This document shows, in pieces, positions 45,701 to 55,021 of a stretch of 64,000 nt of DNA (positions are counted from its first letter, which is position 1; each line of letters starts with the position of its first letter). This DNA comes from Amoebophrya sp. A120 (Eukaryota > Sar > Dinophyceae > Syndiniales > Amoebophryaceae), in contig CAJINV010000014.1 of the NCBI GenBank assembly GCA_905178155.1, positions 840,116 to 904,115 of the forward strand. The letters are read 5' to 3'. Below the pieces are notes generated by a model that was given only the letters and a program-made list of their open reading frames with translations, was not told the DNA's origin and made no database searches. A program made the translations under genes and the position numbers.

Positions 45701-47832
45701 TCTTCCATTTTCTCGTCGACGTCGCCCGTGTTCTTCAACGTTTTAATTTCGTTCGTCTTGCTGCTCAGCGCTTCATCCAAATCCTCCCGCTTCTCTTCCA
45801 GCGTGGGACCAGCACCTTCCTGCAAATTGTCGGGCTCATGCAGGCGCTCAAGCTGATGTTCTTGTCCTGCAGTTTCCCTTGCATTGTCTTCATGCTGGTC
45901 CCTGACCACCTTCCAGACCGCCTCGAGCTCCCCGCCCTTGAGCACCCCATCGTGCTGCTTCTTGCCGTTGACCTCCTCTCCTGTGTCGAACTGGTCGAAC
46001 ACACGGTCGGGCCCGCCGCCCTGCATCCATTCCTCTTTCGTTACGGTGTGGGAATTGTCTGCGTCGACCTCCTCGAGCACTTTGGTGCCGTCCCCCACTT
46101 CATCCTGGTCACCCGCCCACTCGGGGGCATGCGCTGTCCAATAATTCTCGTATTCTACCTGCATCGAATGCGGTTTCGAGTACTTCCCGTCCAAACCGTA
46201 TTCTTTGTGCTCCGTGAGGTAGTGCTGCATATGGTCTTGATACCCTTCCATGGTGCACTTGTCGCGGCAGTGGTCAAAGTAATTGTCCGTTTCATGCACC
46301 AACTCGTGCGCGCGCTCCAGGTACTCCTTCTCCTCGGCACCTGCCTCGCCGTAGTCGTAGTGAGACGCGTACTCCCGCAAATTGTGATGATGGAGAGGGA
46401 ATCCCGATCCCCAATCATAGTGGTGCTCGACGGCCACCTCCTCCTCGACGCCCATTTCCTCCATGGACTCGACGGCCAAGCCCTCCGCAGCGAACATTGT
46501 CGCGGCGGCACGCATATCCGCGGGGTGGTCTTCGATCTCGGTGACCGCATTTTTCAGAAACATATTCGCCTCATCGTCCGCCAGTTCCAGAGAAATAAAC
46601 CTCCGACGGAGGACCCGCTGCGCCTCCTCCGTGCCGACGCCCTGCAAGATTTTGTTTTCCACGTGCGCCCGCGCCAGCTGCCTGCCGAGTTTCTTGTTCC
46701 GCAGCATTCGTCGCTTCTTTTTTGCTTCTCGCTGTACCTTCTTCTGTTCCAAAGCAACCCTTTCTTGCCTTTCGCTTTGCTTCTGCAACTTCATCTGGCG
46801 CAGCTCCCGCTTGCTCCGCCTCGCCTCCTGCCGTCTTCTTCTCCTCCGCTCGCGTCGCTTCTGCCTTGCGCTTTCCAGTTGTTTTTGTTTGCTTTTTTGT
46901 AGTTCTTGAGAAACTTTTAAAGCAGAAGTTTTTTCCTCCAGCACCCTGGTATTCTTCTTTTGGCGTTCGGAAACTCGAGTCATCCTTTGCTGTAGTTGTT
47001 CTCGCCCGACTTTCTTCTCTCGTGCTTCGGAGGTCCTTCTCTCCACAACACTCACCTCCTCGGCCAGGGCGAAGTAGATCAGGTTGCAACCTGCTGCTCC
47101 ACTGGTGCGCGTGCTGTGTCCTTCTTGCGTGTTGCCCACCAAGAACCACCCGGCGGGGTCGACGTCGTGAAGATGATCGTCCACAGGCAGTGGAGCAGCG
47201 CCGGGTGGATCGAGTTCTTGTAGTACAACATCACGACGAAAAGAATCATGCCGGTCGTGACTAGTATCGACCAGGAGGAGGTCTCGCAACAAAGACAACC
47301 CAATCGAAACGACCACCAGTCCTCCAATCACGGCACGAAATAAAATAAGTGGTCCTCTAGAGCAAACTTTTTGCAGCAGATGATGCTGCTGGCGCGCCGG
47401 AGGAGCTTCACCTCCTCGTCGTTCCGCAATTATCAAAGTGGTACTAGTAGAGCCACGGGATTGTTCTTTGGAAGTTGTTGTTGTATCTTCCTTCCGGGTC
47501 TGATTTCTCATCTTTTCCCTGGTACTGCAAGAGGTGGTGGAAAAAGAAAAACGTCGACGTTGCATAAAGAACCTCCAGTCAAGATGTTGCAGTAGCATCT
47601 TCGGCACCACTGGTCCGGCTCGTGAGGAGCGGCCTCGTGGTGATCTTCGCATCATCTTGTGTGGCGGTACTAGCGTTTTTGTAGCGCCGCAGCTTCTTTC
47701 CGTTTCCGTTGATGTTCCGTGCAGCCTAGTAATACTTTTATCACAACGCCAAAATGTCGTAGAAGACGAACAAGAAGAGCTCCCACTGCTTCCTTGGTCT
47801 TCGAGGCCACCACTTCTTTCCAGCATCCTCAT
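33728..47832 (-). CDS. Giant multi-exon EF-hand membrane protein with 22-residue repeats
   Basis: Thirteen exons by frame: 45459-47832, 44779-45137, 43299-44470, 42668-43015, 42274-42343, 41849-41991, 41598-41655, 41430-41448, 40772-40971, 39330-40455, 38912-39001, 34290-34424, 33728-33985. The N-terminus (ATG 47832) is basic, then a membrane segment (LILFRAVIGGLVVVSIGLSL), a long Arg/Lys/Glu coiled coil, and an acidic His-rich part. EF-hand-like units recur: DADNSHTVTKEEWMQGGG, DHDGDGVDIGNY, DDKNGDSKLSVEELREI, DDNFITKEEWQQQGGLAADF with GEDGDGMSRAEL, and GRDNAISKAEWLHAG. Coiled coils and a 22-residue repeat exon follow, then a Gly/Ala-rich segment (GLAATGALGVGSFAAGKKG) and a basic tail. Lumenal calcium binding is inferred. 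Two adjacent genes remain possible, but phases match across every junction tested. Confidence 0.6.
33986..34289. mobile_element. Introner, family B, diverged (B8)
   Basis: TATCCTGGGCAAAAAGAACG and the inverse end ATTTCACAAAGGATA. Perfect TSD GCCTT at 33981-33985 and 34290-34294. Removal gives EYQEKKKAKAARKKARAEK. Confidence 0.85.
34425..34539. mobile_element. Introner, family A (A4), left part
   Basis: TATCAAATGTAAATATGTCT then GGGTCTGGAAG and a family-A interior like that of A1. The sequence is broken at TGCAG by the LINE. The right part resumes at 38770. Confidence 0.88.
34576..34645. repeat. 35-bp tandem duplication in LINE 3' UTR
   Basis: Two copies starting GCGTTAGAACAGATTTAGCC at 34576 and 34611, near the 3' end of the LINE. 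They differ only at the last bases. Confidence 0.85.
35534..38769 (-). CDS. LINE reverse transcriptase ORF (5'-truncated)
   Basis: Copies element RNA at a nicked target in intact relatives. The open frame continues a few codons into the flanking introner, so no native start is present. Visible RT motifs (numbered from the open frame at 38806) are motif A VVFGLDASNYFNNI (Asp43), motif B-like RELIQGAVETM (100-105), motif C CVQYVDDGTVV (233-236), motif D-like FLAPQKCEVATS and motif E-like FLKILGIKI. Both catalytic Asp of YVDD are intact. Beyond the thumb lies an unusually long, charged Glu/Lys/Arg-rich C-terminal region of over 500 residues without a clear RNase H motif. The frame has no stop for more than 1,070 codons, so the insertion looks recent. 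Activity is unlikely because the 5' part is gone. Confidence 0.85.
38770..38911. mobile_element. Introner, family A (A4), right part
   Basis: Continues the interior interrupted at 34539 (GCAGTTTGTCATGC) and ends in the family A inverse arm CAGACATTTTTACATTTGATA. The outer TSD of the introner is only approximate. Confidence 0.88.
39356..40320. repeat. 66-bp tandem repeat array, about 14 copies
   Basis: The unit starts GTCTCCGCCCCCGGGACCTT. Copies begin at 39356, 39422, 39488 and every 66 bp to 40214, then one degenerate unit. It encodes a 22-residue repeat on the minus strand (SKTAGADVEEKVPGAETGEE plus GR) in the giant EF-hand gene. The copies are nearly identical, implying recent expansion or homogenisation. 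Confidence 0.95.
40456..40771. mobile_element. Introner, family B, diverged (B7)
   Basis: Left TATCCTTTGCATGAATGTTC then CCACCTC; right GAGGTGGGAACGTTTTTGGA. TSD lost. Separates LEKKLQHEV from ITQLEDKLAQ. Confidence 0.7.
41449..41597. mobile_element. Introner, family D (D3)
   Basis: 149 bp, the shortest seen. TATGAACTGCAAAAGTATCG and the inverse CGATACTTTTGCACAGGATA. TSD imperfect. Its removal rebuilds an EF-hand-like loop (GQDDQLSEKEFDK). Confidence 0.85.
41656..41848. mobile_element. Introner, family A, short (A5)
   Basis: GTCAAATGCAAACATGTCCG with GGTCTGG, and an end CCAGACCCAGAGGACATATT then TGCAACGCATA. Flanked by CCGCG at 41651-41655 and 41849-41853. Confidence 0.8.
41992..42273. mobile_element. 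Introner, family A (A6)
   Basis: TATCAAATGTAAAAATGTCT and the inverse CAGACATTTTTACACTTGATA. Perfect TSD AAAGC at 41987-41991 and 42274-42278. Confidence 0.93.
42344..42667. mobile_element. Introner, family G (G2)
   Basis: TATGGAAGCGTCAGGATCGA and the inverse TCGATCCTGACACTCCCATA. TSD not clear. Joins ALRD to PIDEQDIDVEEE. Confidence 0.85.
43016..43298. mobile_element. Introner, family A (A7)
   Basis: TATGGAGTGGAAATATGTCT with GGGTCTGGAAG, ending GGACATATTTGCGACGCATA. Perfect TSD CCTCG at 43011-43015 and 43299-43303. Confidence 0.9.
44471..44778. mobile_element. Introner, family A (A8)
   Basis: TATGCCTTGCAACTATGTCT with GGGTCTGGAAG, ending CAGACATTTTTGCAGTTCATA. No clear TSD. The interior contains three local copies of AAGGCATGCATC, an internal expansion. 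Confidence 0.82.
45138..45458. mobile_element. Introner, family B (B6)
   Basis: TATCCTGAGTAAAACGGGGC and the inverse GCGGACGTTTTTACTCAAGATA. No TSD visible. Separates the 2.4-kb first exon from LDEAKQVYEKD. Confidence 0.82.
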
Positions 47833-49343
47833 TGGTGGAACTGGAAGCAAGCAAACAATGTCGGGCTCGTTTCTAGTCCAAAATCCTCGATCCACCGCGA
47901 GGTTGATGATGTTTCACCAAAGGATGGATGGCCAGGAGGAGTTGTTGTGAACAACGTGCTGCTAGAAGTAGTCCGTCGTAGCCGCGAGGACTAATTAAGT
48001 ATCTGCAGCTAGTAGTCGCGGAGAGTACTACTTCTAGCGTATTTGCGGATAAAAACCCGGTTGGCAGACGCCGCCGACCGATTCGGCAACATCGGCACTT
48101 GCAGTCTTGCGCCGCATTTTAATGTCGGTGAAGTGTCGAATGAAGAGTTTTTAAATTTAGTATCAGAAGATCGAGTTTTGACGAAACATATGAAGTTCGA
48201 ACCAGCTACAGGAACTGATCATACGTGGCACCAAAAGCCGACTAGGTCCTTCAGAAAACTATAGGTTCCACCGGACATCAAAACATTGATCAATTCTGAC
48301 ACAAACGATAAAGAGACCAAGATTTTACTTACTTATTTGCAAACATAGAAACATTCACGTTTTTTTGATTTATCAGCGAGGACCGCTCTGTTTCGCGACG
48401 ACGAGGGAGATTTAGATTTTGTTAATATTTGACTCTTCTTGCTACATTCGACGACGAAATGATACAGACGATTTCATTCTACGACGATTGCGATCGAAAC
48501 GAAGACGAGCGATCAACGAGCCTGATTACGAATACGATGTTGACCTACTGCTCCAATGTTGGATTACTACTCGTCACACTTCCACTCTTTTTTGTCCGAA
48601 GTTTTGATGACGCGATCGATTCAGATTCCAATTCCATCTTGTGCATCTACAACTTTGCGTTTCGACCGTACTATCATGTCTCTGGAATTCATTGCGATGA
48701 ATGCCTGCAAAATAGCGCAGTCACAGGTTCGCGGCGGAGCATAACTTGACCCCGAAGGACTTTGTTTCGAGCAGCGCTTCAACTTGTCGCCGGGATCAAA
48801 TGTATCGATAGCACCATGTTCCGCACGACAGCTGTCGCAGCTGAGGACGAGGATGATGTAAAACTACAAGTCAGCGAATTTATTGAAAACGATCACTATG
48901 ATGAGCCAGATTCACTTACGTCGGAAGAGATGATATGACTGCAGCCGCGGCAAGAATCTTAGCATACTTTCCACGAGTGAAGTCGGAACAAAATCGCCCC
49001 GAGCGGCCTTCGGTCGTGCCGTGAACTCGTCCTGTAAACTGCGCTAGTACAGAATATCTTCGTGCATCAAGATGACGCGTTCTTCGCCGAAACAACGGTG
49101 AAAACACATAGCCTGTTTTTCACAACTATCAACACTTGTTTGCTCTTCATCATCTTGCTCAAGATCCACAATCTTTGGAAAAGAAGTGTTTGAGATAGGT
49201 TCTCGACGTACCACAGATTCAGATACGAAATATTCGTCGGAAAAAAAGAAAAACATGCTACTTAACACTTCCTTTTTTTTGTCCGGCTTACTTGTGTTGC
49301 TGTTAAAACAACAAGTTCATAGAGTGGTCCACCTGCCGGCCAA
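47833..49343. other. Intergenic, no gene supported
   Basis: Upstream region of the giant EF-hand gene. Only short frames without domains. Near 49286-49331 there is a partial second copy of the 3' end of the small gene that follows. Confidence 0.45.
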
Positions 49344-49749
49344 CTACTTGTGTTGCTGGAACAGCAAGTTCATAGAGTGGTCCTGCAGATTCCGCAGCTC
49401 ATTGTATTCCTGGGGCCCGGTATGGATTGCAAAAATGTCTGAGTCTGGAAAGTTGGAACTTGTGATGCTGCATTTGGATTCTAAAAAATCTGTATTGCAT
49501 GAGCAGCAAAGACAGTCAAACTTTTGCTACACGGAAAGGGCATTTGTCATGCGGTATAGGCATCTGAAAGCCCTCACAAAATCTGTGATGCTGGGGCATG
49601 CATCACAGACATCAGGAGTCATGCAAAATGTGCATGACAAACCTTGGATCCTTCCAGACCCAGACATTTTTACATTTGATACCCGGGGTGTGGAAGCGGA
49701 AAATGGTGTTTTGCGTTGCTGGTGCAGCAGCTTCTACCGCACTTAACAT
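49344..49749 (-). CDS. Tiny two-exon protein, unknown function
   Basis: ATG at 49749 (MLSAVEAAAPATQNTIFRFH), exon 1 to 49682; exon 2, 49344-49420, ends NLLFQQHK and stop TAG at 49344-49346. About 46 residues once introner A9 and one CCCGG copy are removed. The frame is open across the junction (FRFHTPG to QEYNELRNLQDHSMN), which is hard to explain unless the gene is real. No family recognised. It could be a short mitochondrial or complex subunit, but nothing proves it. Confidence 0.5.
49421..49681. mobile_element. Introner, family A (A9)
   Basis: TATGGATTGCAAAAATGTCT with GAGTCTGGAAAG, ending CCAGACATTTTTACATTTGAT then A. Perfect TSD CCCGG at 49416-49420 and 49682-49686. Confidence 0.92.
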
Positions 49750-49869
49750 TTTTTCACTCTACAACTTGGTACTAGAATTACAACTCTAGCGAGCATGCAT
49801 GCAAATTCTTTTACCCAATAAAACCGGCCCAAAAATGAATTTCCGATCCGATAAAAACATGCATACTAC

Positions 49870-52800
49870 TTAGGTCGTACCAAGAGCAGCATTTCCTCGG
49901 ACCTGGGCCTGCTGCATCTCGCGTATCATAACCAGAAGTATGGAAAGACTATGCAGCAAGTGGCACACCTGTGATGTTAAAAATCCAGCGCAAAACATTA
50001 TGCTGTTTTCGAAAGACATATCACCTCCTCGCTGCTCAGCTTCCCGTCGATTTCGTTGTCCAGGGTTTCCTATCAAATGTAAAAATGTCTGGGTCTGGAA
50101 GGATGCGAACTTGTGAAGAATGTGATGCGTGTTGCGGATCATACAAAAATCTGTGTTGCATGACTTGCAAATGGTCCCCATTTCTAGCCATGACGACGGG
50201 GCATTTCTCGTGCAGAATAGGCATCACCAAGGGGCTGCAGAACCTGTGATACTAGGCCCTGCATTCGAGACTTGGCTGAGCTTGGAAAAACTGCATGACA
50301 AATCTCAGAATCTTCCAGACCCAGACACTTTTGCATTTGATATTTCCAGAAACTCGAAGGCCTTCGCCAGGTGCACCGCGCGGTCCTATGCATTGCAAAT
50401 TATCGATCTGGGTCTGGAAATTTGTATTTATGTGCTAGGTTGTGAATGATGAACGCTCTGTTACAGATAATTCACAGTCAAGCATGGGGAAGCTCTGCGC
50501 GGCTCAAGCATGCCATCAAATGTTGCAAGAAGCTCCCAGATGATCCCGATTGAACATATTTTATATATTTGCGATTGATAAGTCTTGCGTTTGGTCAAAT
50601 TCGAAGTCGTCCGGGTACTGCACGCTCTTGCGATCCAGCGCGTGCTATCGAATGTAAAAATGTCTGGGTCTGGAAGAATGCGAATTTGTCATGCATATTT
50701 TGCATGCCCCAAGAGGTCTGCAATGCAGGACTTAGCATGACAGGTTCTGTGAAGTCTCTATCATGTCTATCCCGCATGACAAACTGCCGCTACACTTGTT
50801 CAAACGTGGACGCCTTTTAGTAATCATGCAACACAAATTTCTGTACTATCCAGACTTAGCATGACAAGTTCCAAGCTTCCAGACCCAGACATTTTTACAA
50901 TCCATACGTGCTGGCGCGCTTTCAGGGAAGAAAAATCCGCGGCGTCCGAGGTTTCGTAGTCGATAAAGCGATTGGAGTATCCATAGAAAAAAAACATTCG
51001 TAATGGTGTAATACTTTTTTTCGCGGAACAGCACAATGACACATCTGTCAGGCATGACAGCAGAGACGTCGTGGCATGCGCAGATATAATTACGTGAAAC
51101 TGATGAAAACGCGCTGGAAGAATGGATATGGTCATGGACCCCACAGTGCATGACCAGCATGACAGAAGCAATCCATCATCTTGCACGTGGTTCTTGCGCA
51201 TCTTCACAAAGTTACAACAAGATCAAGGACAATGTTTTTTTATTGGATATGGAGATGTCAATCTTGTGCTTCTGCTCGATCTCCACCGCGCGCTTCGTGC
51301 CCTCCGTGTCCTGTTGGTGCAAAATTTTCACCTCCTTGTTCAGCATATTACCGTTGGCAGTTGCACCAGCAGCTGCTCCCCCCTATTACCGTGAAAAATG
51401 CCCCCACCCCCAAAGAAAGTTGCAATAATTTGCGATGCGAAGTTTCCAAATGAAAACTTTTTGTCATGCATGAAAGGAATATGAATCTTTCTTGTGTGTG
51501 ATGCAGTAGAGTCTAGGCGTATATAATAGCATTGCTTGCATGACGAGCGCCGCTCTTGCTGGGATCTGTTGCAATACAAATCTTCGCTATTCACGATTGG
51601 AAATCTGTGATGCTGCTAGATGCAAGAGGGCGAGTGTTTCTGTTGGAAAGGTTTGCAATACAAATGCTCCCAAGATCGGGGGTGGGGGCGTTTTTCATTG
51701 TGATACCCCACGGTAGTGGCTCTTCGCGTTGTTTCCACTCGCCGATTTGTTTTCGTTGAAGAACGCCGTGTAGACGCGGTCCGCGATCACATTGAGCAAG
51801 CCGGGGGAGTAGCTCACGGCCAGCACCTGCTTCCCCGGGACGTTGTCCTGCGCCAACACGTATGCCGTGCAAATAGGTTCTCTGGGAGGGGGTCTTGAAA
51901 TGTTTACAAAGTACAAGTTTGGGAAATGTAAAGTCTCCGGCCCCACACACGACAAAATTGTGTTGCATGAGCGCCAGCAGTTGCGCACTTCTTGCTGCGC
52001 AAGTAGCGCATTTCTCATGCGGTGCAGGAAGCAAAAGACCTCGTCGCGAGCAAAACTTTCAGATGCTTTAAGTGCGGGTGCGCTCCTGTGCATTACAAAA
52101 CATCTGCGTGATCCAAAAATGCATGACGAACTTCTGCAGTCTTCCAGTGACCCAGACGACCTATTTCCACTTGATAGCACGTCAGCGAGGTTCAGGTTCG
52201 TCGGCTTGCTGGTAGCGGTAGTATGGAAGTGTCAGGATCGAAATCGACAAAGTCGAAAAATTTGTAATGCATAGAATCCAGGGCACGTATGGCCTGTGTT
52301 GGGGAGCAGGCAAGTGAGACCGATTGCAAGCCTGTTTAGGGGAAGGCGATTTGCTGCCAGAGTAGCACGACAGGAGCAGTCTTCTATCTTTGCCCGAACA
52401 GCATGACAGACTGGATTTTGGTGCTCCCGAAATTTGTCATGCGCCGCTTGGAAGCTGAGGCTCCAAGTGGTATCGATTTTATGCATCACAAATTAGTTCG
52501 ATTTTGTCGATTTCGATCCTGACACTCCCATAGCTAGGAGCCCTAGTGTAGTTATTGACCTCCGCGTTTGCAACCGTTTCGGCGTTGTCAGGGCCAGCAG
52601 TCCTCTTGTGGTCACTTTTACTGCCGAAGAAAAACTCCCACAGGGCCGAGCCGCGGGAGGCGGACGGATACTTGTTCACTATGACCTTGCACAACTCCCC
52701 CTACTCCCCCCCCATAATTTGGATGTTGGCATCCACAGCAACAGAAGCCTTGGCGAGGATGGAAAGCAGCTTCAGCATAGCATATTACTCACATGAGATT

Positions 52801-53092
52801 CTAATTGCTGTTTGGACAACTCCTTTGTTTTGTACTATGACAAACGTCGAGGGGAGCAAGGGGAAATTGTGCACTCAATAATTCTCGTATTCACGACCCC
52901 CGAGGTAGGAGATAAGGTTGCAGCGGTTTTTCCAAGAACAGGCACAGCCGCAGTTGCGCGCTTTTCGTTCTGGTGTTTCAGATTGAACAAGTTGTCCCTG
53001 CGGTTGGGGGCCGCGACAGTAGACATTTTGCCGCCAACTTCCGCGGAGTTAGATGACCTGCTGCCGCCCGGCGCGAGGGAAGTCTTCGACAT
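49870..53092 (-). CDS. EF-hand-containing protein, unknown function
   Basis: ATG at 53092 (MSKTSLAPGGSRSSNSAEVG), stop at 49870. Exons by frame: 52881-53092, 52533-52679, 52177-52221, 51706-51860, 51250-51383, 50907-50977, 50581-50645, 50343-50386, about 50022-50070, about 49870-49935. About 280 residues. Two stretches look folded: QDNVPGKQVLAVSYSPGLLN with ADRVYTAFFNENK, and a helix (ANGNMLNKEVKILHQQ). The C-terminus carries an EF-hand-like unit, FEFLETLDNEIDGKLSSEEV then MIREMQQAQ, with Asp/Asn/Glu at loop positions. Nine introns, at least eight of them introners. A TAG in the open frame near 52702 lies within introner H3 and disappears on its removal. Calcium sensing is inferred. Confidence 0.7.
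50071..50342. mobile_element. Introner, family A (A10)
   Basis: TATCAAATGTAAAAATGTCT and the inverse CAGACACTTTTGCATTTGATA. Perfect TSD TTTCC at 50066-50070 and 50343-50347. Lies inside the EF-hand unit. Confidence 0.93.
50387..50580. mobile_element. Introner-like, family A variant, decayed
   Basis: Left end TATGCATTGCAAATTATCGA with CTGGGTCTGG. The right end (ATTTGCGATTGATA) is poorly matched. No TSD. Possibly partly deleted. Confidence 0.6.
50646..50906. mobile_element. Introner, family A (A11)
   Basis: TATCGAATGTAAAAATGTCT and the inverse CAGACATTTTTACAATCCATA. Perfect TSD CGTGC at 50641-50645 and 50907-50911. Confidence 0.93.
50978..51249. mobile_element. Introner, family K (K1)
   Basis: TATCCATAGAAAAAAAACAT and the inverse CAATGTTTTTTTATTGGATA. 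Perfect TSD TGGAG at 50973-50977 and 51250-51254. Removal gives HKIDISNRFIDYETSD. Confidence 0.88.
51384..51705. mobile_element. Introner, family I (I1)
   Basis: Left TATTACCGTGAAAAATGCCC then CCACCCCC; right GGGGGTGGGGGCGTTTTTCA then TTGTGATA. TSD CCCC. Removal gives KSHYRG-GAAAGATANG. Confidence 0.88.
51861..52176. mobile_element. Introner, family A, diverged (A12)
   Basis: TATGCCGTGCAAATAGGTTC with TCTGGGAGG, ending CCCAGACGACCTATTTCCAC then TTGATA. TSD ACACG/GCACG. Confidence 0.8.
52222..52532. mobile_element. Introner, family G (G3)
   Basis: TATGGAAGTGTCAGGATCGA and the inverse TCGATCCTGACACTCCCATA. TSD GGTAG/GCTAG. Interior closely matches G1 in the acyl-CoA synthetase gene. Confidence 0.9.
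52680..52880. mobile_element. Introner, family H (H3)
   Basis: TATGACCTTGCACAACTCCC and the diverged inverse GGGGAAATTGTGCACTCAATA. TSD unclear. Contains a TAG that would otherwise truncate the host frame. Removal gives VVNTRI-VNKYPSASRGS. Confidence 0.8.
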
Positions 53093-53383
53093 AACCACCA
53101 CGGGCACCTGTGATAAAGTAGGTCTAGGTTGTACGATAAAGTTTGAAAACCAGGCGATCTCACTCTTTTTGGAGCAGGGGGTCGGGAAATCAATGTGAAA
53201 AAACATAAATTGTATTCCAGTTCAATCAAGCTTATTTCCTAAAGCATCGAATAAATCTGCATTCCCGCATATCAAACCTAGTGCTTCTACTTTCCGTTGA
53301 AAAAAAGATAACAGTTCGCCGTTATTTCATTCGCGTCCGAGCTGCTCGGAGCAATCTAACATTCTTAAATATTGACTCCTCAC

Positions 53384-54214
53384 CTAGACTGGTTCAACTA
53401 CCTTTTCACGCGCGGCGTTGCTACCCATTTTCGCCGTCGTCGGTTTCGTTTTGCCCTCGGAGCTGCTACCTTTCAGCGCATGTTTCATAGCCGCGAGGGT
53501 ATTCTGGATCTTCTTGCCCGTGCTGCTGCCTTGCTCGGTCCTGGAGGCCAAGGTCTTTTTCGCGGCGGCCGGGACATGTTTGCTTGCCGCTTGCGCATCG
53601 ACTTCCGGGCGCGCGTCCTCTCCGGTCTCCACCTGCAGAGCGGCAACCTCCTTGGAGGACTCCATTTCGCCGATCTGCGCAAACGCCGCCTCGGCCTGCT
53701 TCTTCAGCTGCCGCGCGCGGTCGATGGCGGCCTTGATTTGCTGCTTCGTATATGACACAGAAGAACACTACTACCCAGAACGGCGTGGAATCAATATTTA
53801 TTTGTCGTGCAATAATGCGAGCCGAGAAACTGGAACTAAAATGAACTACCCCCAGAAGTCCCATCAGAACATAGATCCGATTTTTACTTAGAGCCATACA
53901 ACAAGACAGATCTACTTTTTGCACGACAATTCTTCTTGCATCGCACGATGGCAATATCAAGAAGTTAGATGCTGATGCTCTCTGTGGGATATCGTGTACA
54001 CCTCCTCCTGCGTCTGTTCTTTCGCCTGCACCATTTTGGTGGCCTCGTGCGCAGCCTCGATGGCACGGTCCACAAGGGTCTCATACTCCTTCTTCAGCAC
54101 CCGCTGCGAGCCGGTTTTCGCCGTGGTTACGCTGACGGCATCAGCGAGCCGCAAACCACTGGTGGCCACGACAGCCAAGGCCGTCAGCCCGCGCGCGGCG
54201 GTCGTGCTGCGCAT
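53384..54214 (-). CDS. Small secreted Ala/Lys/Glu-rich helical protein
   Basis: ATG at 54214; exons 54002-54214 and 53384-53743 joined by a GT-AG intron (53744-54001), giving TQEE-QQIKAAIDRARQL. The N-terminus MRSTTAARGLTALAVVATSG then LRLADAVS is a good signal peptide. The rest is helical and charged (VDRAIEAAHEATKMVQAKEQ), then Lys/Ser/Ala-rich to the stop. About 188 residues. No domain known; secretion is inferred. Its single intron shows no TIR. Confidence 0.68.
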
Positions 54215-55021
54215 GATGTGGGGGAGGTTCCTTGTTGACCAGGAGCGCTACACACAGGAGACCGATTCGACTGATTCTATTCCAGCAAGAAAATGATTTT
54301 AATAATATTCTTCCCTGCTGCCAGGGAACCGAGAGAGCGGAGGAGGTGCTACGAAATCTCCTGGTTTGGTGGCCGCTTTTATGCACCGATATACCTACGC
54401 AAAACGAAATCGACGCGGAGCTCACCCGGGGGGACGAGGTGGATAGATCGGTTGTACTTCTCTTAGAGTGAAGCTCAAACACGAGCTCGTCGAGTAGCGG
54501 AAATTAAAAATTCCAACGAACTAGTACCGAGTACCGCCACCGGGATGTTGGATTGCAGGAAAATGGAAAGGCGCCATCTAATTTGATATCTGGTGCGCAT
54601 GCAAGAAGAATAATGGAACACGAAGACGAACAAGATAGAAAACCTCCTGAAATAATTAAATGAAGGAAAATTTTTGCACGAGGAATGCATTTGCACCCAC
54701 CAGTGATATCGGGCGATGTTCTGGTTGTTTTTTGTGGCACCAACGAAGTGATATTCCGCTCCGCAATGACAAACTCCAGCTAGATTGCGCCGCTAAACAG
54801 CAGCCCCAAAGGATAAGGACACTGTGTGATTGATTTCACCACCACAACACAGCAAGGCGATTGCGCAAAGAACTATCTAGGTACTGGAAGCACAACTGGA
54901 TTTCGTCAGACTACGGCTTCCGCAGGAACGATTCTCGTGCCATTGATTTGTCCCCGATATCGTACGAAAAAAGTGTAGTGTCACTGTGTAAGGAATTTGG
55001 CTATAATCTGCCCTCCCAGCT
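54215..55021. other. Intergenic, no gene supported
   Basis: 0.8 kb between the secreted-protein gene and the 3' end of ATP synthase gamma. Short frames only, no repeats recognised. Confidence 0.45.

Noticed and set aside
45421-46902. Plus-strand 493-codon frame
   Set aside because: Antisense of the first exon of the giant EF-hand gene, whose minus frame shows EF-hand-like and coiled-coil features.
52690-52790. Apparent coding exon MLKLLSILAKASVAVDANIQ followed by an in-frame TAG
   Set aside because: Lies within introner H3. The TAG is part of the H-family right arm, so neither stop-codon reassignment nor pseudogenisation is needed.
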